Assembly: GCA_964019135.1 (NCBI GenBank)
Contig: OZ025258.1
Coordinates: 33,192,955 to 33,256,954 of the forward strand
DNA from: Arenicola marina
Taxonomy: Eukaryota > Annelida > Polychaeta > Arenicolidae
Reading direction: 5' to 3'
DNA: 64,000 nucleotides
In this document: in pieces, positions 24,673 to 35,800 of the stretch
How positions within the stretch are numbered: the first letter of the stretch is position 1
Layout of the letters: each line of letters begins with the position of its first letter
Notes under the pieces: model-generated
The model's database searches: none
What the model saw: only the letters and a program-made list of their open reading frames with translations
What the model was told of the DNA's origin: nothing
Program-made: the position numbers and the translations under genes

Positions 24673-24871
24673 TGTTGTGTTACGGAGACGGAGACGAAGT
24701 ACAGTTCGTGTCGTTTATTAGTTCTCTAAGAGTTGTTCTTTACACGTTGGTGACCAGGAGACAAGTGACCAACATGAGACTGCTCATTAGCATATGACAA
24801 AGACACTTGGTGGCGCTGTAGCAGACTCCAGCAAGATTAGCACAGTTGGACGTTCAGTCCTTAATCCAACA
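24673..24871 (-). repeat. 5' LTR of the Ty3/gypsy element
   Basis: 199 bp, TG...CA ends, next to the start of the gag-pol frame on the minus strand. Confidence 0.93.
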
Positions 24872-25843
24872 CCTTGTACAACCGCCTGCTCCCGACCCAA
24901 TCACCCAGGGCTCTACCTTGTATCACCGCCTGCTCTCCACCCAATCACCCAGGGCTCTACCTTGTATCACCGCCTGCTCCCGAACCAAATCACCCAGGGC
25001 TCTACCTTGTACCACCGCCAGCTCCCGACCCAAATCACCCAGGGCTCTACCTTATACCACCGCCTGCTCTCCACCCAACCACCCAGGGTTCTACCTTATA
25101 CCACCGCCTGCTCTCCACCCAATCACCTAAGGTTCTACCTTGTATCACCGCCTGCTCTCCACCCAATCAACCAGGGCTCTACCTTTTACCACCGCCTGCT
25201 CTCCATCCAATCACGCAAGGTTCTACCTTGTACCACCGTCTGCTCCAGACCCAATCACCCAGGGTTCTACCTTGTGTCATCGCCTGCTCTCCACCCAATC
25301 ACCCAGGGATCTACATTGTACCACTGCCAGCTCCCGACCCAATCACCCAGGGCTCTACCTTGTATCACCGCCAGCCACCGACCCACTCACCCAGGGCTCT
25401 ACCTTATACCACCACCTGCTCCCGACCCAATCACCCAGGGCTCTACCTTATACCACCGCCTGTTCCGACCCAATCACCCAGGGCTCTACCTTATACCACC
25501 GCCTGCTCCCGACCCAATCACCCAGGGGTCTACCTTGTATCACCGCCTGCTCTCCACCCAATGACCCAGGGCTCTACCTTATACCACCGCCTGCTCCCGA
25601 CCCAATCACCCAGGACTCTACCTTGTGTCACCGCCTGCTCCCGACCCAATCACCCAGGGCTCTACCTTGTGTCATCGCCTGCTCTCCACCCAATCACCCA
25701 GAGCTCTACCTTGTGTCATCGCCTGCGCTCCACCCAATCACCCTGGGTTCTACCTTGTACCGCCGCCAGCTCCCGAAACAATCACCCAGGGTTCTACCTT
25801 ATACCAACGCCTGCTCTCCACCCAATCACCCAGGCTTCTACCT
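24872..25843. repeat. 44-bp minisatellite, right part
   Basis: About 22 further copies of the 44-bp unit, continuing the array broken by the LTR element. The copies nearest 25843 are the most diverged, as expected at an array edge. Confidence 0.95.
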
Positions 25844-27339
25844 TCATATTTGCATGCACTTTTTACAATGTGTGTATCTCCATCTAGCTAAGTTAGCATA
25901 TTTCCTAATCTACATTGGATTACAAGTTAAAGGGAACCGCCAGCCTGGCCTCTAACGCTGCTTTACCGATTCATAATATACCCAATTGTCTATCCTCCAA
26001 ATTACAGAATTTGTAGCTCACAATAAAATTTAGAAGTGACCGCCAGGCACGATTTCGCCGCCTACTCAGGCGGCAACCCTTTTTGGAGGCGTGTCTGTGA
26101 TTGACCAATCAGGAGGCGATACCCTAATTTATTCAAGCCGGAAATTGCGCCTATAGTGTGAGCAAAACAAGAGCGCGTGATAATCGCCAATATAAATAGC
26201 TGCGATTCCAACTCCAATCATGGCATTGTTGTGTAGTCAATCGTCGCAAGACGTATATCAATTTATTTGGACGGTACTTGTCCATGAAAGGCTAAGATCC
26301 TGTGCTACTACGCGGCTTGGAACTGCAGATGTTCATCTGTAAATCGCGGCCCTGATCTCTCTCTCCGCGAGTTATAACGTAAGGCGGCGCCATATGAATA
26401 GTCACAATATGCGTCACTCCTCCCGGCAAAATGGCGCTCTGCTTGACATTGCAGGGGGCGGGTTACCTTAATTTTGTTCTCCTTACCAGTCGGTCGAATC
26501 GAAGCGTTAACACTCGCCAATTTAATTTTAAGATGTAAACTTTCGGTGCAGATCGCGCTTAAATTAGGTTGGACACCCGCTTTAAAGCAATATACTTACA
26601 TGCGCCATCTTAGATTTTTTACATTTTAGAACCAAGACTAAAAGTATCTCAAAATTATGATGCATATATGTTTTAAAACTCTGAGAGTATGTAAAACAAC
26701 AATTTCAACATAAAACTGCGCGGTTTATTTAAATCGCGCACGGACGTTATAGCGAGCCGCGGTTGACAACCCACACAAACTACCGAACAGCGAACAGGCG
26801 CCCAGGCAGGGATAAAGCCGGCCACCAACTTCTGCTCCGATAACCAAATTGCTTCCTTCCGGATAGCCCACAGGCTTTCAGGATTTAAATTCAAGACGGA
26901 ATATACTTATTTGACATGGGCAAGAGTAAAACATTGCAGAATCTATTGCTTTAATGATAATTTACTACGCTAGTGGACATATCAATAAAAAAGAAATTGG
27001 CACAGCGTGACCAAAAAAAGAATTTTCCTGATGTTTACACGAGGTCGAGTCAGAATTGACACGACAGGTCAGAATTGGCAACCACACACGTAGCCCATAA
27101 TCGAAGGTTCGTACGAGAATAAGGCTGTACAGTTCTCGCGGGTTCTATTTCCGGTATAGGTGGTTTGGGGAAAAACACGGGGGCCTAATAGGGCTATATA
27201 GTTCTCGCGATCGGGCCGCGAGACTTCAATTTTGGGGACAAACAAACACACGTGCTCCATGTTGAACTATAGGCAGCTATAAGTCAATTTCTTTCCAGGT
27301 TTATTCTAAAGACTATGAGTACCATTTCACTAAACATGG
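25844..27339. other. Intergenic, no gene recognised
   Basis: A CCAAT-box-like 'gattgaccaatcagg' lies near 26101-26115 in a GC-richer patch. Open frames are short and none shows a known domain or good splice context. The region is bounded by the 44-bp array and the LINE. Confidence 0.55.
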
Positions 27340-30300
27340 CTATGAGAGATAGACGGTAAAATATTTGGAGGCGATGGAGCGCAGAACTTTGGGAATATAC
27401 AAGGAACAATTCTGGTAAACCTAAGAAACATGCCAGACGAGATTTTTTTTTAGTATCACAGGATTTAATATCGAAATTAGATAAATCTGAGATAGATAAT
27501 AAGTATAAATCTGATCACTCTCTGATCCTGTTTAAAACTAAGATTATAGATCATTTGAGAGGAAGAAGCTATTGGAAGCTAAATACTTCGCTGCTAGACG
27601 ACCCTGATTATAAATTGCTTATAAGAGAAAAAATAAAGGAAACCGCTGGAAGATATGCGCTCCAGGACAATCTCTGGATGATCCAAATATCACCTTTCAT
27701 GTTAATGATCAGCTCTTCTTTGAATTACTTAAATTAGAACTAAGAGGAACAACTATTTCTTTCTCGGTTTATTCTAAACAACTTACAAACAAGAAAGAAA
27801 AGTCACTAGAGATAGTAATAAAAAAAATGGAAGCCGATAGTGAAAATTGTAATATCGACAGACTTGAACAATTCAGAGATAAATTATATCAATTACGAAG
27901 CAAAAAAACAAAAGGATTATTAACTAGGACCAGAGTTAACTATATGAGGAGGGAGAAAAGCCGACGAAATATTTCTGTGATTTAGAGAAGTTTAATTATG
28001 TGACTAAATTAATCAGAAAATTAAATGTAGATGGCAAGGAGCTCACAGAGCCACAAGATATATTAGAAGAGCAAACACGCTTTTATTGTCGATTATACTC
28101 TTCAAAACAGGATAAGTGTCGAGGCTCTATAGATACTTTTCTGGACAGTTCTAATATAAAGCCCCTAGATGATATACAAAGGGAAGCTTAATTGCAACAA
28201 GGATATCACACAAAAAAAATTACATAATAACCTCCTAAATACTAAACCTGGAAAAACTCCTGGTCTGGACGGATATCCTTTCGAGTTTTACAAATGTTTT
28301 TGGGGAGACTTAGGCCACTTCTTGTACCGAAGTTTACAGTATGGGATTAACAACAATTCCCTCTCTAAAATACAGAACCAAGGTTTAATAACTTGTATTC
28401 CGAAACCGAAAATAGAAGTTACATACGAAACTGGAGGCCTATAACTCTTTTAAATACTGACTATAAACTCCTTTCTGAGGCAATAGCAGCTAGATTAAGG
28501 ATATCGCTCCCTAGTATTATTATTTCCACACAAACTGTTTGTTTGAAAAATAGATACATTGGGGAAAATACGCGATTAATTTATGATATGATGGAATATC
28601 TTATACAGGCAAACCGACCAGGTCTAATACTTTTAGTGGATTTTGAAAAAGCTTTCGACTCGCTAGATTGGGATTATCTCATAAATACATTAAAAGCGTA
28701 CCAATTTGGCGATAAATTTGTCAGATATATTCAAATATTATACAAAAATTCTGAAAGTTGCGTAACTAATAACGGAAGTATATCAACTTTTTTGAAACTG
28801 AGCAGAGGCTGTCGTCAAGGAGACCCAGTATCGCCATATTTATTTATTTTGGCAATAGAACCATTAGCACAATTTATAAAGCAAAATAAAGATATTAAAG
28901 CCATTACAATTGGAAATGACTACTATGTACTCGGGCAATATGCAGATGATACATTTTCACTCCTAAACGGAGAGGAGTCTTCATTAAGAGCTGCGCTAAA
29001 AGCATTTAGACTTTTTCAATTAGTCTCAGGCTTAAAGATTAACTTGGATAAAACACATGCTGTATGGATAGGAAATAAGGCTGGGTCAGTGGAACAGTTA
29101 TGTCCGGAATATCACCTACATTGGACTGATAATTTTAAGCTTCTAAGAATATATTTCAATGCAGAATTAAAGCGAATGGTCGAAATAAACTTTGAGGCAA
29201 AAGAGGTAGAAATTTACCAAATATTAAGAAGGTATAAATCCAAAGCGCTATCGCTCATAGGTAAGGTCACTGTAATTAAGACTTTACTAATCCCGAAGCT
29301 TATTCATTTTCTTTCAGTGTTAACTATAACGAATAAAATTGAAGGGAAACTTCAGCGAATGATAAATGGTTTTCTATGGGATGGTAAACGGGCTAAAATA
29401 TCTTCTCTTATATTAGCGCAGGAATATTCCAACGGGGGGTTAAAGTGTAGCCATGTTCCTAGTTTAATTAAAGCGTTAAAAGCTGTTTGGGTAAATAGAA
29501 TGCATAATTCATGTAAAGACCCCTGCTGGTTAACACTTGCGAGATATATTTTAGTCGAAAAAAACGTGGAACTCATATGGAGACTAGACCAATTGTCATT
29601 GCAAACCTACTTAAAAGATATTAACAGCACCTTCTGGAAAGAAGTATTGTACGTCTGGAGTATTTTTCAGAAAAAGAGATATACACCAGGCAATGAATTA
29701 CATTACACCTTTTGGAATGCCTGGTACATAAAAAATCATAATCTGCAAAAATTGAAACAGATATTGATACAAAATAAATGTGTACTGATTCAAGATCTCC
29801 TTGTAACGAATAAATTTATTTCCTATGACAATTTTATTGCAAAATATAATTCTACTATTAACTATTTAGACTACCTCCATCTAGTAAGAGTAGTAAAAGA
29901 ACAATGGTCACTAGAAAACATTTGTAGTAATAGCCGAGGGGGAAAAATAGATCCATTGAATGGCTTTTATAAAAAGCATGCAATTATGTTTATACGACTT
30001 TGATAGAGGATGGCTCGCTGATGAAGAAGAGAAAACTGAGATGGAATAATATACTAAAAGTAGATGATGTAAATGTTAACTGGACGGAAATCTATACTAG
30101 AACATTTAAAACTACATCAGATAGGAAATATAATGCGTTTCAATATAAAATTTTGCAACTAATCTTGCCCACTAATCACCAGCTCTATCTATGGGGTATA
30201 ACTGAGACGGATCTTTGCCCTTCGTGTAAAACTGAAACGGAAACAATAGAACATTTATTTTGGTCATGTGGGGAAACCCGGATGCTTTGGCAGCAAGTGA

Positions 30301-30771
30301 AATATTGTTTGTGGCCCTTTTTAGATATTACACGCTATCTATCGATGGAAAACATTCTTTTAGGCGTGACAGATGCAAAATATCAATTGATTGATCAAAT
30401 ATTCCTTACCGTTAAGAAATATGTTTATAAGACACGATGTTTGGGTGATAAGTTGAATGTAAAGCAATGGGTTCGTATGTTGAAACAGTTATACGCTGTA
30501 GAATATTATATAAGCGAAAGAACCCCTGGTGGAAAAAGAAGCCAAATGTATAAGTTAAAATGGGAGGGTCTTGAAAAAAATTTGCCACTGTATGACCGGA
30601 GGTGTTGCTATTTTCTGCAGGTTGAAAATAACCATATCCTATATATCTTTTTTGGGGTACTGTATAGTGTTTTGGAGGTGTGCTGCTCTTTTATCGTGTA
30701 CTGTATACTGTCTGTTCTGTGCCTTGATGAAATAAAGAATTATATTACAAAAAAAAAAAAAAAAAAAAAAA
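27340..30771 (+). mobile_element. L1-type (L1/Tx1-like) LINE, 5'-truncated, with poly(A) tail
   Basis: The right end is a poly(A) tail at 30749-30771, 13 bp after an AATAAA. Homology starts near 27340, inside the apurinic-type endonuclease domain, so ORF1 and most of the endonuclease are missing, as is usual for LINE insertions. The left edge is approximate and I could not find a target-site duplication. Confidence 0.88.
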
Positions 30772-30812
30772 TCCGTTTTCACAACACTCGAAAGCTAAAA
30801 ATAGCGTTCTAA
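27400..30812 (+). pseudogene. LINE ORF2: endonuclease tail, reverse transcriptase, zinc-finger end
   Basis: Pieces in order: the endonuclease end with 'DFFLVSQDLISKL' and the SDH motif in 'KSDHSLILF' (about 27440-27545); the pre-RT 'KTPGLDGYPFEFYK'; the RT core in 28393-30003 with 'NWRPITLLN', 'LLVDFEKAFDSLDWDYL', 'GCRQGDPVSPYLFILAIEP' and the catalytic 'GQYADDTF'; then a zf-RVT-like end 'CPSCKTETETIEHLFWSC' in 30000-30770. The frame breaks at least at ~27730, ~27960-28000, ~28190, ~28400 and ~30003 (stop), so the protein is not made whole. Class by RT motif order is L1/Tx1-like. Confidence 0.85.
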
Positions 30813-31555
30813 ATTTAGCCCTGCAACCGGGCTTTCGCGAGTTCTCCAAACTGCGAGTGACGCCACAGAGTTTCACGTGCCTCCGCGGTAACAAAAATGG
30901 CGAGAGCAAGTGATCGACTTAACCATTCCGCTGTCAAAATGTGCAGCGCATGGAGTAACAACACACGAACGCGTCATTAAACCACATGGTAAAGGTAAAT
31001 TAAGACCAGTAGGATGTTTTGGTATCAGTTTTGGATCACGAAAAGACAAAGTTCTTAATTCTTTGTAAGTTTTCTGTTTGAAGCGTACGTTGCGCCAACG
31101 TTGCTACTCGGGGAGAATCCATATGTGACGTCATAATGTCTCGTTTTTGTAGGAAATGCAAAAAAAAACGTTAGTTTCTCAGCCGTGTTGTCCCGTCGTA
31201 ACAAATATTAGTCATTGTGGTGGCACAAATGAATGAAAAATATGTCGTCTATCCGTTATGTGGGCAGCTACATTTCTTAAATATTCTTAATTATATCGCC
31301 AGGCCTTCCGCAATGGACCCACCCCTCGGCGCCTGGCTTTTGCGCAGGTAGTCTGTTTCCCAGTCTCACTCTTTGCGTAACATACACGTCACGCTTACGT
31401 CACAGATAGTCAGGATACCAGTGTGTGCAGAGATTCTAAACTCGTTCCGAACACGTGCTTCGTTGGTTTGTCCACAAAATAAGTAAACCGGAAGTCTAGG
31501 CGAACGGGGACTTTATATGTCCCTCGTCGCCTTTCCAGTCCCCAGATTATTGTTA
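30772..31555. other. Intergenic, no gene recognised
   Basis: GC-mixed sequence after the LINE tail. No exon, RNA gene or paired transposon ends found. Confidence 0.55.
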
Positions 31556-31559
31556 GGTG

Positions 31560-31830
31560 GGTAATTGGTTGTATATTCAGGACGCTTTAACCACTTTTGG
31601 TCATATCGCGTCAATGGGAGAAGGAAGGGAGTGTGGAACCATGTCTCTGAGGGTAATCACTTATTCTTTACGAAGAAGGGCATGGTATCTTTATCCTGCG
31701 ACCACACGGACATGGCCACAGCAAGGCTCAAACCACCGAACCACGTGCCGTTAGGCTCTCAGGTGGCCAGAGCACTCCATGCGAGCGCTCTAGCCCACAG
31801 GGCTATCGCGTCGGCCCCGATTATTGTTAG
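31560..31830 (-). repeat. tRNA-derived SINE, reverse orientation
   Basis: On the minus strand: 'gccctgtgggctagagcgct', then 'ctggccacctgagagcctaa', then a B-box-like 'ggttcggtggtttgagcc', then 'ccatgcccttcttcgtaaag'. The same order appears on the + strand at 36765-36960, which defines a family. Confidence 0.65.
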
Positions 31831-31834
31831 GTGC

Positions 31835-32180
31835 GCGGATTGAGGGTTAGGGGTGAGGGATTGGGGATTTGGGGTTATCGATTAGGGATTAGGGGTCAGC
31901 GCTTTGGGAATATAGGAGTCGGGGATTGAGCATCAGGGGTCAGGTATTAGACGGCCTTATAGACATTATATGGCTCAGTGATTAGAAGTCAGGGATTAGG
32001 GATTAGCTAGGGATTAGGGATTGGGATGAGGCCTTACCTAACCCAGATTATGGTTAGGATCAGGGATTAGGAGGCATGCAGGGGTCAGGGATTGTGGATT
32101 TAGTTAAGCGATTGGAGGTCAGGAATTTGATTATGGGTCAGGGATTGATGATTAGGGATTAGGGATTGAAGGTCAGGCAT
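31835..32180. repeat. Degenerate G-rich repeat, 'gggattagggatt' type
   Basis: Loose tandem of 'ggggtcagggattagggatt' variants. It resembles but is not a clean telomere repeat. No coding potential. Confidence 0.75.
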
Positions 32181-32794
32181 TGAGATGAGGGTCAAGAGTT
32201 ATAGGGACTGTTGCCTAAGGATAGAGGTTCGGTGTACGGCCTGCAGCGTGGTGCCGTTTAACGGGTGGAACGGAGACGAGGGACACATAAAACGAAACGC
32301 ACCCGACGGGTGCTTTCCGTACGTATGGCTTTCGACCGGGGGTCGCACTCCTTGCGGAACGACAAATTAATAAGGATTTGAACACTTGGTGGATTGGTCA
32401 AGGACGCGTAGAATTTAAAACCGGAAGTGGGGTATGGTTCGCCGCGATCAAGAGAAGTCCCGCATGATAATATTAAACTCTGGACGACGATTCTTCTCAA
32501 ATAAGTGGCGATAACCCATAAATATCGCTGCTCAATAAGTATCTTTTATTTATCAATATTTAGATTGTGCTGCATGTTATTTCCAAAGTAAGGATATTTA
32601 TTTAGTGGATATCCCCGCAACAAATGAAAATAGTTCGATGTGACCAATGTCGTTCCACAGCGTTCCGAGTAGGCTAACCAAAATCGTACGCGGCGGTCGA
32701 CCGTGATGCGGAACCAGGCTAAGAGCCACGGCGAAAGTAGCGCCACCTGGTGGCGGTTGAAGATTGTCGCTGTTTCTGCGGGGCTAATACACAA
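32181..32794. other. Intergenic / INTS2 upstream region
   Basis: No exon or TATA box recognised. The last ~150 bp are expected to contain the INTS2 promoter. Confidence 0.5.
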
Positions 32795-32824
32795 ATGGCG
32801 GACACTTTCGGCGAAAGCGGTTAA
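32786..32824 (+). promoter_or_regulatory. YY1-like motif and 9-codon upstream ORF of INTS2
   Basis: 'cacaaatggcggac' resembles the YY1 site often found at housekeeping promoters. If transcribed, its ATG at 32795 opens a 9-codon frame (MADTFGESG) ending at 32824, 33 bases before the INTS2 start. A second ATG at 32827 gives only four codons. Both could lower translation of INTS2. Confidence 0.4.
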
Positions 32825-32856
32825 ATATGATTTGTGAGTGAAATAACCGCAGAACT

Positions 32857-35800
32857 ATGTCTTTTTCAATACCGGTAAACCCTGAAACTTTCCAAGCTAT
32901 TCAGAATGTCGATATTGACCAACTGTCAACTCTCTCTGACGTAGCTCTGCGTCCTATTTTGCCATGTTTAGTTCGCATGTCACTCTGCGCTCCACTGGAC
33001 GCCAGCGAAAAGTGGACAGACGAGCGTCGAAAGATTCTCAAATGTTTATCGGGAATTGACGTGGTCAACAGTCTCGTGGCTTTATTGTCCATCGACTTCC
33101 ATGAACTCGAGCAAGATGCACGGAAAGAACAGCAGTTGAGGTATGTGTCAACAGTTATTCCCTACCAGAACAACACTTCACCAGCGCATCAGATTGCGTA
33201 ATTCAGTTCACAGTAGTGAAAGTGAATGTACACATTGTACAGCGCTCTCTTACCAATATAACTTGCAGGAAAAAGTATTAGCGTCTAATTTTGCGCGGTA
33301 GAATTGTTGTCAGACGTTCTGGACTGCGACAAACAACAACTTTGCACCAGTAACAACCGAAAACGAATCAAGCTCCGCCATGATTACAGTTGCACTTCCT
33401 GCCGAGAAGCGGTGCGCACTAATGTACAAATTGTGTGCCTGCCGTAACTGAAAGACTCCTTGCTGGCTTCGTGTCGCGGGGTCCCCCTGCGTGATGAATA
33501 GTATGGAGGGGGTTGATGGGGAACCCGCCTAAATGTAGCCAAAATTTCCAGAAGTTCTCTTCTAATGTTGGTTTTCATATGAAATGTAGGTTTTGTGGAT
33601 TTACTTTTTTTTAGGAATATTTTATTTCTGAAGCTGTATTTTGATGAAAAATACCCTCCCCCCCCCCCCCCTCCTCCGGCGGAAATAAAGGTAGCTGATG
33701 GTCGGAGCGGGATCAATTGCTACTTTTCTGGCATTTTCCAAAAGTGGATAGTCGTCTTAACTGTTCAGCATTCCCCATACATTTCTGAGGGAGCGGAATA
33801 CACCTGATGCCGCCAAAACCCACAAATTAGTGAGAGCAGAGGCTGACACAGGGGCGGGAGTCCTCACCCGCCCGCTTTTCTGAAACATCCCTAAGCAACA
33901 ATGAATTTGGTGCGCCCCGCCTGTTTGTACTGGATCCTCTACTTTGTTGATATCAAGCTCGGGAGGTAGGGACGGGGCGGGGAGAGGGGGGGGGGGGCAA
34001 GACTGACAAGCGTAACATTGGCGTATGGCGTACAGCGGAAGCTGCTCCACTGTCACCGTGACGGGCCGGGCCAGGGCCGCCGCTGGGCTCTGGGAGGGTA
34101 TTTAATTCATTGCTCGGTTTGGGATGGGGGGGTCCGCGGTAAGGTCCCCCCCCCCATCCGCTCGGTCGAGGTTTTACCATCAAAATTTGCTTGGTCGGGG
34201 CGTTTTAATCTTTTGCTGCAACCTGTCTATGAACGCACATTTTCAGAGCTACCCCCCCACCCCCTTCCACCCCGGTCAGAAGTTTTTAAACATCGGCTCT
34301 ATAGCTATAGGGATATCTTTTTCATCACAAATATCCACTCTCTCAGGCATCAAGGCACCCAACGGAACCCTCCCACCAACTTTGTATACGAGGCCTCCCC
34401 ACCCCCCGGCTGCCGGGTTACTGACGGTTTAAAATATTCCAAGATCCACACCCCTCTCGCTGTCATTTGCTAAGTGAGATGGTCTTGAATGCAAATTAAA
34501 CATCAGTGGAACGCTGAAAGAACTTCCACATAAGTTATGCTTTCAAAGATTTTAAAGCAACAATGTCACTGATCTGGTAAAGTCGGACCATTTGAAACAA
34601 ACGACCGATAAACTACCATGACATGCTGTTTGATGTGATGTAAAATCCGTACGTTACATTTCCCAACCAAAAATGTGCGTGCACCCAACGATTATTTCTT
34701 CCGGTACGCGTGAACCCTAATCAAAACATGGCACCAGTGGCAGGCAGAAAAGCTCCAAAACAGCTCGCCGAACGAATAAGTTTTCAAAGCACACAAATCA
34801 AGTAAGGACACGACTGGATTTTTTTACCAACTAACAGAGAATAGGTTACTTTATGTAAATATGTAGTTCATTGCTAAATATCGAGGTGATCAGTTTTATG
34901 ACTGTGTAAAGCCCGCCCAGATTTTAGGCGGGATTCTGCTAACGGAAAGAGATTGCTAGGGGATGTAATGTAGTTGCGCCACTGGACCCATATCGGAGCG
35001 GACTACGTTACATCTATGGAACTAAGTTCACAGGTGCTTTGATCCGTACCCTAGTCTAGAACCACCTAGCCCTGAAGAACCCAGGCCTCGCTACCGCTCG
35101 GCCAGGGTCCTAAAGTGCAGCCTGCAAAACCGGTTAAATGCATGATATTACCAGAAAGTCATTTAAATGTATTTATTTTTAATAATCTATTTGATTTTGG
35201 CAGCAGTGTCAATGTACTGCTTCAGGACCCTAAGGAGGAGCTTGTGACTCCTGGGTCCCTCGGGGCTAGTATTTACCCACAAAATGATACTAGGCAGATT
35301 AAAGTGGAGTGGTTTCAAATTGCTGAGGATTTACAGGCTGTGCTTCAGGACCCTAGCCAAGCGGTAGCGAGGCCTGGGTTCTTCAGGGCTAAGAACCTCC
35401 TAGCTCTGTAGCCACCGGCAGCAGGGCCATGGATTCTTAAACTTGGCCTGTTATCCAAGAGCCTGGGGTGGTGACAACTTACTCAATAGCCATAATCTAC
35501 ATTATAGTATCAGGGACAGACATTAACTTAGATGCTGCCTGTCCTGTCGGCATGTGGTGTTGAGATTCACCTGCCCCCCTATAAATTTACCTGTCATATC
35601 AAATTTAGAAACAACAACGTTGATACAATTAATAAATAATTTATTTACTGTGTTATTTGAAAGTATTTCAACGATTCGGCAATGTTATGTTCAGAAATGT
35701 GAGTGCCTATGATGTGAGTGCACAATTATGTTATGTTATATTGTCATGCCAAAAAACGAAAGCTACCATGCAGTTATTGTTCACATTGATCAGTTAATCA

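Larger units (their letters stand above)
20327..24871 (-). mobile_element. Ty3/gypsy LTR retrotransposon, whole-looking, in the 44-bp array
   Basis: 4545 bp between CCTTG target duplications (20322-20326 and 24872-24876), both within repeat units of the array. The two LTRs (187 and 199 bp) start TGTTGTG and end CCAACA and differ by about one substitution and one 12-bp indel, so the insertion is young. One long minus-strand frame carries gag and pol. The element looks whole; I see no obvious break. It is treated here as a fossil insertion. Confidence 0.95.

Noticed and set aside
26040-26520. Possible promoter/first exon with CCAAT box
   Set aside because: No convincing start codon, splice donor or downstream exon could be linked to it.
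25930-26573. Possible TTAA-bounded MITE ('ttaaagggaaccgcc' ... inverse of 'ttaaagcgggtgtcc')
   Set aside because: The ends match at only about 12 of 19 positions, too weak against chance.
30000-30812. 270-codon frame as a separate gene
   Set aside because: It is the zinc-finger-like C-terminal part of the LINE ORF2, continuing the RT frame after a break and ending in the poly(A) tail.
31835-32180. Interstitial telomere repeat
   Set aside because: 'ttaggg' occurs but the repeat is irregular ('gggattaggggtcagg'), without a stretch of exact hexamers.
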